From: Glandiceps talaboti
Lineage: Eukaryota > Hemichordata > Enteropneusta > Spengelidae
Assembly: GCF_964340395.1 (NCBI RefSeq)
Contig: NC_135553.1
Span: 9,445,001-9,509,000, forward strand
Reading direction: 5' to 3'
Length of the DNA: 64,000 nt
Part shown: positions 12,498 through 24,004 of the stretch, piece by piece
Layout of the letters: each line of letters begins with the position of its first letter
Position numbering within the stretch: the first letter of the stretch is position 1
Program-made: the position numbers and the translations under genes
The notes under the pieces: model-generated
What the model was told of the DNA's origin: nothing
Database searches by the model: none
What the model saw: only the letters and a program-made list of their open reading frames with translations

Positions 12498-12740
12498 ATA
12501 CGATATCTCCCGTGGTGACTTGCCCTCCATCTCAAACTGTTGAGTATGATGATGGTTACACAAGTACTGTTGTCAAGTTCAGTGTTGAATCAGCAACTGA
12601 TAATTCGGGAATAACACCTACCGTAACATGCAACCCTCCTTCAGGCAATATTTTCATTAGTGGTGTAAACACGGTAATGTGCTCAGCTACAGATGATTCC
12701 CGCAATACCGGGTTCTGTAATTTTACGCTGACTGTACAAG
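12498..12740 (+). CDS. Gene 1, HYR domain exon 2
   Basis: The predicted protein is identical to HYR 1, including the DDSRN variant. Acceptor GCAACAG, donor GTAGAA. Confidence 0.9.
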
Positions 12741-13184
12741 GTAGAAATGCTATATTCATAGTCCCATTCTTTAACTAAATTGTCACTCTTATTTGTCAAA
12801 TATGTGTGTTTGAAGATACACGAAATAATGTGAAAGGCAGTAGTCTTGAAGAGACAAACCTGTCCAGACACCCAGTTGTTGTGTTCTGAATAATGGGAAA
12901 CATTACAACCCATCACATCTTACCCAATTGTATTAGCTTTAACTTTCCTCAAATTAATTCTTCACTATCCTCAAATTAATTCTTCAGAATAGGTTTGGAT
13001 AAATCCAGTTGACTAAATCCAGATAAAAGACAATCATACAGACCTTTAATTAGTTTGAGTTACTGCTCATCACAATAACAACGTATACCTTCATACTGTG
13101 GTTTTTTATGGAAGAAATACTGCCACTTCAATTCCTTATTAACCACCTTTTCATCTGACTAACTAACTACCTCTCCTGTAACAG

Positions 13185-13471
13185 ATACGATATCTCCCGT
13201 GGTGACTTGCCCAATTGTATTAGCTTTAACTTTCCTCAAATTAATTCTTCACTATCCTCAAATTAATTCTTCAGAATAGGTTTGGATAAATCCAGTTGAC
13301 TAAATCCAGATAAAAGACAATCATACAGACCTTTAATTAGTTTGAGTTACTGCTCATCACAATAACAACGTATACCTTCATACTGTGGTTTTTTATGGAA
13401 GAAATACTGCCACTTCAATTCCTTATTAACCACCTTTTCATCTGACTAACTAACTACCTCTCCTGTAACAG
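13185..13471 (+). pseudogene. Truncated HYR unit with orphan splice acceptor
   Basis: An intact acceptor (TGTAACAG, ending 13184) is followed by only the first 28 nt of an HYR exon, up to TTGCCC at 13212. The sequence then jumps to the intron of the repeat at AATTGTATTAGC. The junction lies where exon CTTGCCC and intron CTTACCC resemble each other, which suggests a microhomology-driven deletion. Use of the acceptor would run into intron-derived stops. Confidence 0.85.
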
Positions 13472-13714
13472 ATACGATATCTCCCGTGGTGACTTGCCCT
13501 CCATCTCAAACTGTTGAGTATGATGATGGTTACACAAGTACTGTTGTCAAGTTCAGTGTTGAATCAGCAACTGATAATTCGGGAATAACACCTACCGTAA
13601 CATGCAACCCTCCTTCAGGCAATATTTTCATTAGTGGTGTAAACACGGTAATGTGCTCAGCTACAGATGATTCCCGCAATACCGGGTTCTGTAATTTTAC
13701 GCTGACTGTACAAG
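13472..13714 (+). CDS. Gene 1, HYR domain exon 3
   Basis: Same protein as HYR 1 and 2 (DDSRN variant). Acceptor GTAACAG, donor GTAGAA. It follows the truncated unit. Confidence 0.9.
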
Positions 13715-14158
13715 GTAGAAATGCTATATTCATAGTCCCATTCTTTAACTAAATTGTCACTCTTATTTGTCAAATATGTGTGTTTGAAGATACACGAAAT
13801 AATGTGAAAGGCAGTAGTCTTGAAGAGACAAACCTGTCCAGACACCCAGTTGTTGTGTTCTGAATAATGAGAAACATTACAACCCATCACATCTTACCCA
13901 ATTGTATTAGCTTTAACTTTCCTCAAATTAATTCTTCACTATCCTCAAATTAATTCTTCAGAATAGGTTTGGATAAATCCAGTTGACTAAATCCAGATAA
14001 AAGACAATCATACAGACCTTTAATTAGTTTGAGTTACTGCTCATCACAATAACAACGTATACCTTCATACTGTGGTTTTTTATGGAAGAAATACTGCCAC
14101 TTCAATTCCTTATTAACCACCTTTTCATCTGACTAACTAACTACCTCTCCTGTAACAG

Positions 14159-14401
14159 ATACGATATCTCCCGTGGTGACTTGCCCTCCTTCTCAAACTG
14201 TTGAGTATGATGATGGTTACACAAGTACTGTTGTCAAGTTTAGTGTTGAATCAGCAACTGACAATTCAGGAATAACACCAACCGTAACATGCAACCCTCC
14301 TTCAGGCAATATTTTCATTAGTGGTGTAAACACGGTAATGTGCTCAGCTACAGATGACTCCGGCAATACTGGGTTCTGTAATTTTACGCTGACTGTACAA
14401 G
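14159..14401 (+). CDS. Gene 1, HYR domain exon 4
   Basis: First copy with the consensus DDSGNTG. Silent differences (AAGTTTAGTG, GACAATTCAGG) group it with HYR 8, 12 and 15. Confidence 0.9.
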
Positions 14402-14837
14402 GTAGAAATGCTATATTCATAGTCCCATTCTTTAACTAAATTGTCACTCTTATTTGTCAAATATGTGTGTTTGAAGATACACGAAATAATGTGAAAGGCA
14501 GTAGTCTTGAAGAGACAATCCTGTCCAGACACCCAGTTGTTGTGTACTGAATAATGGGAAACATTACAACCCATCACATCTTATCCAATTGTATTGGCTT
14601 TAACTTTCCTCAAATTAATTCTTCACAATCCTCAAATTAATTCTTCAGAATAGGTTTGGATAAATCCAGTTGACTAAATCCAGAAAAAAGACAGTTATAT
14701 AGACCTTTAATTAGTTTGAGTTACTGCTCATCACAATAACAACGTATACTTTCATACTGTGGTATTTTATGGAAGAAATACTGCCATTTTAATTCGTTAT
14801 AAACCAAATTTTCATCTGACTACCTCTCCTGTAACAG

Positions 14838-15080
14838 ATACGATATCTCCCGTGGTGACTTGCCCTCCATCTCAAAATGTTGAGTATGACGATGGTTACA
14901 CAACTACTGTTGTCAAGTTCAGTGTTGAATCAGCAACTGACAATTCAGGAATAACACCAACCGTAACATGCAACCCTCCTTCAGGCAATATTTTCATTAG
15001 TGGTGTAAACACGGTAATGTGCTCAGCTACAGATGACTCCGGCAATACTGGGTTCTGTAATTTTACACTGACTGTACAAG
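14838..15080 (+). CDS. Gene 1, HYR domain exon 5
   Basis: Variant with SQNVEYDDGYTTTVV. Its donor is GTAAGA, closer to consensus than the GTAGAA of most units. Almost identical to HYR 10, located 3390 bp downstream. Confidence 0.9.
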
Positions 15081-15505
15081 GTAAGAATGCCATGATATCC
15101 ATAGTCCCATTCTTTAACTAAAATGTTACTCTTATTTGTCAAATATGTGTGTTTGAAGATACACGAAATAATGTGAAAGGAAATAGTCTTAAAGAAACAA
15201 ACCTGTCCAGACACCCAGCTGCTGTGTTCTGAATAATGGGAAACATAACAACCCATTACATCTTACCCAAATGTGTTGGCTTTAACATTCCTCAAATTAA
15301 TTCTTCAGAATAAGTTTCGATAAATCCAGTTGACTTAATCTAGATAAAAGACAATTATACAGACCTTTAATTCGTTTGAGTTACTGCTCATCACAATAAC
15401 AACGTATATTTTCATACTGTGGTATTTTATGGAAGAAATACTGCCACTTCAATTTCTTATTAACCACCTTTTCATCTGACTAACTAACTACCTCTCCTGC
15501 AACAG

Positions 15506-15748
15506 ATACGATATCTCCCGTGGTGACTTGCCCTCCATCTCAAACTGTTGAGTATGATGATGGTTACACAAGTACTGTTGTCAAGTTCAGTGTTGAATCA
15601 GCAACTGATAATTCGGGAATAACACCTACCGTAACATGCAACCCTCCTTCAGGCAATATTTTCATTAGTGGTGTAAACACGGTAATGTGCTCAGCTACAG
15701 ATGACTCCGGCAATATTGGGTTCTGTAATTTTACACTGACTGTACAAG
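15506..15748 (+). CDS. Gene 1, HYR domain exon 6
   Basis: Variant DDSGNIG with a GCAACAG acceptor. It matches HYR 11 (+3390 bp) and HYR 14 (a further +2046 bp). Confidence 0.9.
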
Positions 15749-16196
15749 GTAGAAATGCTATATTCATAGTCCCATTCTTTAACTAAATTGTCACTCTTAT
15801 TTGTCAAATATGTGTGTTTGAAGATACACGAAATAATGTGACAGGCAGTAGTCATGAAGAGACAAACCTGTCCAGACACCCAGTTGTTGTGTTCTGAATA
15901 ATGGGAAACATTACAACCCATCACATCTTATCCAATTGTATTGGCTTTAACTTTCCTCAAATTAATTCTTCACAATCCTCAAATTAATTCTTCAGAATAG
16001 GTTTCGATAAATCCAGTTGACTAAATCCAGAAAAAAGACAGTTATATAGACCTTTAATTAGTTTGAGTTACTGCTCATCACAATAACAACGTATATTTTC
16101 ATACTGTGGTTTTTTATGGAAGAAATACTGCCACTTCAATTCCTTATTAACCACCTTTTCATCTGACTAACTAACTAACTACCTCTCCTGTAACAG

Positions 16197-16439
16197 ATAC
16201 GATATCTCCCGTGGTGACTTGCCCTCCTTCTCAAACTGTTGAGTATGATGATGGTTACACAAGTACTGTTGTCAAGTTCAGTGTTGAATCAGCAACTGAT
16301 AATTCGGGAATAACACCTACCGTAACATGCAACCCTCCTTCAGGCAATATTTTCATTAGTGGTGTAAACACGGTAATGTGCTCAGCTACAGATGATTCCC
16401 GCAATACCGGGTTCTGTAATTTTACGCTGACTGTACAAG
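16197..16439 (+). CDS. Gene 1, HYR domain exon 7
   Basis: The DDSRN variant reappears here as in HYR 1-3. The upstream intron end carries an extra ACTA unit, also seen before HYR 12 and 15. Confidence 0.9.
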
Positions 16440-16883
16440 GTAGAAATGCTATATTCATAGTCCCATTCTTTAACTAAATTGTCACTCTTATTTGTCAAAT
16501 ATGTGTGTTTGAAGATACACGAAATAATGTGAAAGGCAGTAGTCTTGAAGAGACAAACCTGTCCAGACACCCAGTTGTTGTGTTCTGAATAATGGGAAAC
16601 ATTACAACCCATCACATCTTACCCAATTGTATTAGCTTTAACTTTCCTCAAATTAATTCTTCACTATCCTCAAATTAATTCTTCAGAATAGGTTTGGATA
16701 AATCCAGTTGACTAAATCCAGATAAAAGACAATCATACAGACCTTTAATTAGTTTGAGTTACTGCTCATCACAATAACAACGTATACCTTCATACTGTGG
16801 TTTTTTATGGAAGAAATACTGCCACTTCAATTCCTTATTAACCACCTTTTCATCTGACTAACTAACTACCTCTCCTGTAACAG

Positions 16884-17126
16884 ATACGATATCTCCCGTG
16901 GTGACTTGCCCTCCTTCTCAAACTGTTGAGTATGATGATGGTTACACAAGTACTGTTGTCAAGTTTAGTGTTGAATCAGCAACTGACAATTCAGGAATAA
17001 CACCAACCGTAACATGCAACCCTCCTTCAGGCAATATTTTCATTAGTGGTGTAAACACGGTAATGTGCTCAGCTACAGATGACTCCGGCAATACTGGGTT
17101 CTGTAATTTTACGCTGACTGTACAAG
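16884..17126 (+). CDS. Gene 1, HYR domain exon 8
   Basis: Consensus DDSGNTG protein, same as HYR 4. Confidence 0.9.
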
Positions 17127-17548
17127 GTAGAAATGCTATATTCATAGTCCCATTCTTTAACTAAAATGACACTCTTATTTGTCAAATATGTATGTTTGAA
17201 GATACACGAAATAATGTGAAAGGAAGTAGTCTTAAAGAGACAAACCTGTCCAGACACCCAGCTGCTGTGTTCAGAATAATGGGAAACATAACAACCCATT
17301 ACATCTTACCGAAATGTATTGGCTTTAACTTTCCTCAAATTAATTCTTCAGAATAAGTTTCGATAAATCCAGTTGACTTAATCCAGATAAAAGACAATTA
17401 TACAGACCTTTAATTAGTTTGAGTTACTGCTCATCACAATAACAACGTATATTTTCATACTGTAGTATTTTATGGAAGAAATACTGCCACTTCAATTTCT
17501 TATTAACCACCTTTTCATCTGACTAACTAACTACCTCTCCTGCAACAG

Positions 17549-17791
17549 ATACGATATCTCCCGTGGTGACTTGCCCTCCATCTCAAACTGTTGAGTATGA
17601 TGATAATTACACAAGTACTGTTGTCAAGTTCAGTGTTGAATCAGCAACTGATAATTCGGGAATAACATCTACCGTAACATGCAACCCTCCTTCAGGCAAT
17701 ATTTTCATTAGTGGTGTAAACACGGTAATGTGCTCAGCTACAGATGACTCCGGCAATATTGGGTTCTGTAATTTTACGCTGACTGTACAAG
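17549..17791 (+). CDS. Gene 1, HYR domain exon 9
   Basis: Carries two private replacements, DDNY for DDGY and ITSTV for ITPTV, plus the GNIG variant. It is the most diverged of the 16 homogenised copies. Confidence 0.9.
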
Positions 17792-18227
17792 GTAGAAATG
17801 CTATATTCATAGTCCCATTCTTTAACTAAATTGTCACTCTTATTTGTCAAATATGTGTGTTTGAAGATACACGAAATAATGTGAAAGGCAGTAGTCTTGA
17901 AGAGACAATCCTGTCCAGACACCCAGTTGTTGTGTACTGAATAATGGGAAACATTACAACCCATCACATCTTATCCAATTGTATTGGCTTTAACTTTCCT
18001 CAAATTAATTCTTCACAATCCTCAAATTAATTCTTCAGAATAGGTTTGGATAAATCCAGTTGACTAAATCCAGAAAAAAGACAGTTATATAGACCTTTAA
18101 TTAGTTTGAGTTACTGCTCATCACAATAACAACGTATACTTTCATACTGTGGTATTTTATGGAAGAAATACTGCCATTTTAATTCGTTATAAACCAAATT
18201 TTCATCTGACTACCTCTCCTGTAACAG

Positions 18228-18470
18228 ATACGATATCTCCCGTGGTGACTTGCCCTCCATCTCAAAATGTTGAGTATGACGATGGTTACACAACTACTGT
18301 TGTCAAGTTCAGTGTTGAATCAGCAACTGACAATTCAGGAATAACACCAACCGTAACATGCAACCCTCCTTCAGGCAATATTTTCATTAGTGGTGTAAAC
18401 ACGGTAATGTGTTCAGCTACAGATGACTCCGGCAATACTGGGTTCTGTAATTTTACACTGACTGTACAAG
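18228..18470 (+). CDS. Gene 1, HYR domain exon 10
   Basis: Same protein as HYR 5, with donor GTAAGA. A silent change (GTGTTCAGC for GTGCTCAGC near 18410) separates the two exons. Confidence 0.9.
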
Positions 18471-18895
18471 GTAAGAATGCCATGATATCCATAGTCCCAT
18501 TCTTTAACTAAAATGTTACTCTTATTTGTCAAATATGTGTGTTTGAAGATACACGAAATAATGTGAAAGGAAATAGTCTTAAAGAAACAAACCTGTCCAG
18601 ACACCCAGCTGCTGTGTTCTGAATAATGGGAAACATAACAACCCATTACATCTTACCCAAATGTGTTGGCTTTAACATTCCTCAAATTAATTCTTCAGAA
18701 TAAGTTTCGATAAATCCAGTTGACTTAATCTAGATAAAAGACAATTATACAGACCTTTAATTCGTTTGAGTTACTGCTCATCACAATAACAACGTATATT
18801 TTCATACTGTGGTATTTTATGGAAGAAATACTGCCACTTCAATTTCTTATTAACCACCTTTTCATCTGACTAACTAACTACCTCTCCTGCAACAG

Positions 18896-19138
18896 ATACG
18901 ATATCTCCCGTGGTGACTTGCCCTCCATCTCAAACTGTTGAGTATGATGATGGTTACACAAGTACTGTTGTCAAGTTCAGTGTTGAATCAGCAACTGATA
19001 ATTCGGGAATAACACCTACCGTAACATGCAACCCTCCTTCAGGCAATATTTTCATTAGTGGTGTAAACACGGTAATGTGCTCAGCTACAGATGACTCCGG
19101 CAATATTGGGTTCTGTAATTTTACACTGACTGTACAAG
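18896..19138 (+). CDS. Gene 1, HYR domain exon 11
   Basis: Same as HYR 6 (DDSGNIG). Confidence 0.9.
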
Positions 19139-19586
19139 GTAGAAATGCTATATTCATAGTCCCATTCTTTAACTAAATTGTCACTCTTATTTGTCAAATA
19201 TGTGTGTTTGAAGATACACGAAATAATGTGACAGGCAGTAGTCATGAAGAGACAAACCTGTCCAGACACCCAGTTGTTGTGTTCTGAATAATGGGAAACA
19301 TTACAACCCATCACATCTTATCCAATTGTATTGGCTTTAACTTTCCTCAAATTAATTCTTCACAATCCTCAAATTAATTCTTCAGAATAGGTTTCGATAA
19401 ATCCAGTTGACTAAATCCAGAAAAAAGACAGTTATATAGACCTTTAATTAGTTTGAGTTACTGCTCATCACAATAACAACGTATATTTTCATACTGTGGT
19501 TTTTTATGGAAGAAATACTGCCACTTCAATTCCTTATTAACCACCTTTTCATCTGACTAACTAACTAACTACCTCTCCTGTAACAG

Positions 19587-19829
19587 ATACGATATCTCCC
19601 GTGGTGACTTGCCCTCCTTCTCAAACTGTTGAGTATGATGATGGTTACACAAGTACTGTTGTCAAGTTTAGTGTTGAATCAGCAACTGACAATTCAGGAA
19701 TAACACCAACCGTAACATGCAACCCTCCTTCAGGCAATATTTTCATTAGTGGTGTAAACACGGTAATGTGCTCAGCTACAGATGACTCCGGCAATACTGG
19801 GTTCTGTAATTTTACGCTGACTGTACAAG
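19587..19829 (+). CDS. Gene 1, HYR domain exon 12
   Basis: DDSGNTG. At the 3390-bp offset it corresponds to HYR 7, but its exon is of the HYR 4/8 type, so a conversion or crossover boundary lies here. Confidence 0.9.
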
Positions 19830-20273
19830 GTAGAAATGCTATATTCATAGTCCCATTCTTTAACTAAAATGACACTCTTATTTGTCAAATATGTATGTTT
19901 GAAGATACACGAAATAATGTGAAAGTAAGTAGTCTTAAAGAAACAAACCTGTCCAGACACCCAGCTGCTGTGTTGTGAATAATGGGAAACATTACAACCC
20001 ATCACATCTTACCCAATTGTATTGGCTTTAACTTTTCTCAAATGAATTCTTCACAATCCTCAAATTAATTCTTCAGAATAAGTTTCGATAAATCCAGTTG
20101 ATTTAATCCAGAAAAAAGACAATTATACAGACCTTTAATTAGTTTGAGTTACTGCTCATCACAATAACAACGTAAACTTTCATACTGTGGTATTTTATGG
20201 AAGAAATACTGCCATTTTAATTCCTTATTAATCACCTTTTCATCTGACTAACTAACTACCTCTCCTGTAACAG

Positions 20274-20516
20274 ATACGATATCTCCCGTGGTGACTTGCC
20301 CTCCATCTCAAAATGTTGAGTATGACGATGGTTACACAACTACTGTTGTCAAGTTCAGTGTTGAATCAGCAACTGACAATTCAGGAATAACACCAACCGT
20401 AACATGCAACCCTCCTTCAGGCAATATTTTCATTAGTGGTGTAAACACGGTAATGTGCTCAGCTACAGATGACTCCGGCAATACTGGGTTCTGTAATTTT
20501 ACGCTGACTGTACAAG
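20274..20516 (+). CDS. Gene 1, HYR domain exon 13
   Basis: SQNV...TTTVV variant with donor GTAAGA, like HYR 5 and 10. Confidence 0.9.
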
Positions 20517-20941
20517 GTAAGAATGTCATGATATTCATAGTCCCATTCTTTAACTAAAATGTTACTCTTATTTGTCAAATATGTGTGTTTGAAGATACAC
20601 GAAATAATGTGAAAGGAAATAGTCTTAAAGAGACAAACCTGTCCAGACACCCAGCTGCTGTGTTCTGAATAATGGGAAACATAACAACCCATTACATCTT
20701 ACCCAAATGTATTGGCTTTAACTTTCCTCAAATTAATTCTTCAGAATAAGTTTCGATAAATCCAGTTGACTAAATCCAGAAAAAAGACAATCATACAGAC
20801 CTTTAATTAGTTTGAGTTACTGCTCATCACAATAACAACGTATATTTTCATACTGTGGTATTTTATGGAAGAAATACTGCCATTTTAATTCGTTATAAAC
20901 CACCTTTTCATCTGACTAACTAACTAACTCTCCTGCAACAG

Positions 20942-21184
20942 ATACGATATCTCCCGTGGTGACTTGCCCTCCATCTCAAACTGTTGAGTATGATGATGGT
21001 TACACAAGTACTGTTGTCAAGTTCAGTGTTGAATCAGCAACTGATAATTCGGGAATAACACCTACCGTAACATGCAACCCTCCTTCAGGCAATATTTTCA
21101 TTAGTGGTGTAAACACGGTAATGTGCTCAGCTACAGATGACTCCGGCAATATTGGGTTCTGTAATTTTACACTGACTGTACAAG
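20942..21184 (+). CDS. Gene 1, HYR domain exon 14
   Basis: DDSGNIG, like HYR 6 and 11. The acceptor region is slightly shortened (ACTAACTCTCCTGCAACAG) but usable. Confidence 0.9.
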
Positions 21185-21632
21185 GTAGAAATGCTATATT
21201 CATAGTCCCATTCTTTAACTAAATTGTCACTCTTATTTGTCAAATATGTGTGTTTGAAGATACACGAAATAATGTGAAAGGCAGTAGTCATGAAGAGACA
21301 AACCTGTCCAGACACCCAGTTGTTGTGTTCAGAATAATGTGAAACATTACAACCCATCACATCTTATCCAATTGTATTGGCTTTAACTTTCCTCAAATTA
21401 ATTCTTCACAATCCTCAAATTAATTCTTCAGAATAGGTTTCGATAAATCCAGTTGACTAAATCCAGAAAAAAGACAGTTATATAGACCTTTAATTAGTTT
21501 GAGTTACTGCTCATCACAATAACAACGTATATTTTCATACTGTGGTTTTTTATGGAAGAAATACTGCCACTTCAATTCCTTATTAACCACCTTTTCATCT
21601 GACTAACTAACTAACTACCTCTCCTGTAACAG

Positions 21633-21875
21633 ATACGATATCTCCCGTGGTGACTTGCCCTCCTTCTCAAACTGTTGAGTATGATGATGGTTACACAAGT
21701 ACTGTTGTCAAGTTTAGTGTTGAATCAGCAACTGACAATTCAGGAATAACACCAACCGTAACATGCAACCCTCCTTCAGGCAATATTTTCATTAGTGGTG
21801 TAAACACGGTAATGTGCTCAGCTACAGATGACTCCGGCAATACTGGGTTCTGTAATTTTACGCTGACTGTACAAG
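21633..21875 (+). CDS. Gene 1, HYR domain exon 15
   Basis: Same protein as HYR 12; its downstream intron shares the private GAAAGTAAGTAG string with that of HYR 12. Confidence 0.9.
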
Positions 21876-22312
21876 GTAGAAATGCTATATTCATAGTCCC
21901 ATTCTTTAACTAAAATGACACTCTTATTTGTCAAATATGTATGTTTGAAGATACACGAAATAATGTGAAAGTAAGTAGTCTTAAAGAAACAAACCTGTCC
22001 AGACACCCAGCTGCTGTGTTGTGAATAATGGGAAACATTACAACCCATCACATCTTACCCAATTGTATTGGCTTTAACTTTTCTCAAATGAATTCTTCAC
22101 AATCCTCAAATTAATTCTTCAGAATAAGTTTCGATAAATCCAGTTGATTTAATCCAGAAAAAAAGACAATTATACAGACCTTTAATTAGTTTGAGTTACT
22201 GCTCATCACAATAACAACGTAAACTTTCATACTGTGGTATTTTATGGAAGAAATACTGCCATTTTAATTCGTTATAAACCACCTTTTCATCTGACTACCT
22301 CTCCTGTAACAG

Positions 22313-22555
22313 ATACGATATCTCCCGTGGTGACTTGCCCTCCTTCTCAAACTGTTGAGTATGATGATGGTTACACAAGTACTGTTGTCAAGTTTAGTGT
22401 TGAATCAGCAACTGACAATTCGGGAATAACACCTACCGTGACATGCAACCCTCCTTCAGGCAATATTTTCATTAGTGGTGTAAACACAGTAATATGCTCA
22501 GCTACAGATGACTCCGGCAATACTGGGTTCTGTAATTTTACGCTGACTGTACAGG
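22313..22555 (+). CDS. Gene 1, HYR domain exon 16
   Basis: Last homogenised copy. It has Ile for Met in the third Cys motif (VICSATDD) and donor ACAGG|GTAAGAT. The unit intron ends shortly after it, and a SINE-like copy follows. Confidence 0.9.
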
Positions 22556-22737
22556 GTAAGATCTATATATTCATATGAATTTCCTTCTTTTAGGCCAAAA
22601 CATTACCCAAATTTGTCAAATCTGCCTTGGCCTTTGCACATTTAAGAATAATACAAATGTAAGTAATGTTGAAGGTAATAACATGTCCAGACACCCTGAA
22701 ATAGTAAACAGCCTATATTTTACCCATGTATGCATAA

Positions 22738-23008
22738 CCGGTGGGTTGTCGGTGGCCGAGCGGTTAGTTCGTACGCCTCTTACCTCTGCTGTCTGGGTTC
22801 CAGCCCGCCATGTGTCGGCTGGGTTTGATTTAAGATTTAACTAGGTCTGTATGTAAGAAGGGTGATGCTCAGTTCGAACCGGCCGGTTTTCCCGGTTTTC
22901 CTCCTCCTTCTTCAACACGAGGGCACTAGGGCGCTGCTCTTGCAGCGACCATTCAACAAATTTCCGAATATATTTGGATTAATAAAGATTATTATTATTA
23001 TTACTATG
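22738..23008 (+). mobile_element. tRNA-derived SINE-like element, copy 2
   Basis: Head with A-box-like TGGCCGAGCGGTTAG (22754) and B-box-like GGGTTCCAGCCC, then the body motif CCGGTTTTCCCGGTTTTCC and a 3' (ATT)n tail at about 22985-23005. Same family as 4025-4212. Confidence 0.75.
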
Positions 23009-23273
23009 ACCTGTAACTAGCTTTAAATCACCTGTTGTAATTATCCAGAATAAATTTTCTCACAAATAAATATTTTTAAGGATAGAGAGAGTGGCAGAGA
23101 GAGAGCGGCCAGTTTATAGCCTGACAGATCTAGAAAGACAAAGACAGGCCCATAATTGGTTCGAGTGAATGCTCATTACAACGACGTCTTATAACGTCAA
23201 ACTGTCGTATTTTATGGAAGGTATATACTAACCACTTATCAGTACCTTTTGTTTGACTCCAATTCCATATCAG

Positions 23274-23516
23274 ATACAATCGCTCCTGTGGTGACTTGTC
23301 CTCCTTCTCAAAGTGTTGAGTACGACAGTGGTGATACAGCAGCAGTTATTATGTTTATTGGTGGGTCAGCCACTGACAACTCTGGAACAACACCCAGGGT
23401 GGAATGCAATCCTCCGTCAGGTAGTACTTTCAATCGAGGAGTAAACACTGTAACATGCTCAGCTACTGATGATTCAGGCAATACTGGATACTGTACTTTC
23501 ACACTGACTGTACAAG
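23274..23516 (+). CDS. Gene 1, HYR domain exon 17 (divergent)
   Basis: Also exactly 243 nt and phase 1-1, acceptor ATCAG, donor CAAG|GTAGGC. The translation keeps the four Cys and ATDNSG/DDSGN motifs but differs at many positions (for example YDSGDTAAVI, GSTFNRG), and its introns are unrelated to the array. It probably represents the older, single-copy neighbour from which, or beside which, the array expanded. Confidence 0.9.
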
Positions 23517-24004
23517 GTAGGCATCAATACATAAGATATCACGCGTGAATCGAGAAGAAAATGTCGCCAAAATCACCTTATACATTCGTAGTAAATCCTA
23601 AACCACGGCTAGCTATACTATAATTCAAAGTGTAACCTCGTCATAATACAGGTCCTCGCCAACTTAATGAATTTAACAGATCATTTTTGTGGTAGACATC
23701 AGTTATCTTGTCCTCGGCATCATCTCAGAGAAAATAACATACATGTACCCTAAACGTGCCCTATTTAATATATTAAATGACCTGTACTATAACAGTCGGT
23801 TTATTTTTTTAAAGAGGGAAATTGAAAATGAGGTAGTGACATAGAAAGGGGGAAATACAATTCAGACAGACACACTAACAAACAGACAGATGGATGGATG
23901 CCATTGGCAATGCCTGCCCTTAAATTTGGTGCAGTAGCAGCCTTCACTTGTCACACTTTTCAACATGTGTCATGTAACATAAAACATCTCAACTTCATTT
24001 ACAG
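23517..24004 (+). other. Intron between HYR 17 and PTX3
   Basis: 488 bp, GTAGGC to TTTACAG. No coding signal seen. Confidence 0.7.

Larger units (their letters stand above)
11379..22600 (+). repeat. HYR exon-intron tandem array (16 units)
   Basis: Sixteen nearly identical 665-691 bp units, each a 243-nt exon plus its intron. Unit starts are spaced 687, 974, 687, 679, 668, 691, 687, 665, 679, 668, 691, 687, 668, 691 and 680 bp. Much of the length difference comes from one or two copies of a 19-22 bp TCCTCAAATTAATTCTTCA motif in the intron; the 974 spacing contains an extra truncated unit. Blocks repeat at offsets of 3390 and 2046 bp, showing nested recent duplications. Introns are as similar as exons, which implies recent amplification or gene conversion. 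Confidence 0.95.

Noticed and set aside
11869-22051. Recurrent minus-strand open frames of 67-77 codons across the HYR units
   Set aside because: They are antisense shadows of the HYR exons and introns repeated with each unit; no splice or start context, and the plus-strand HYR domains explain the openness.
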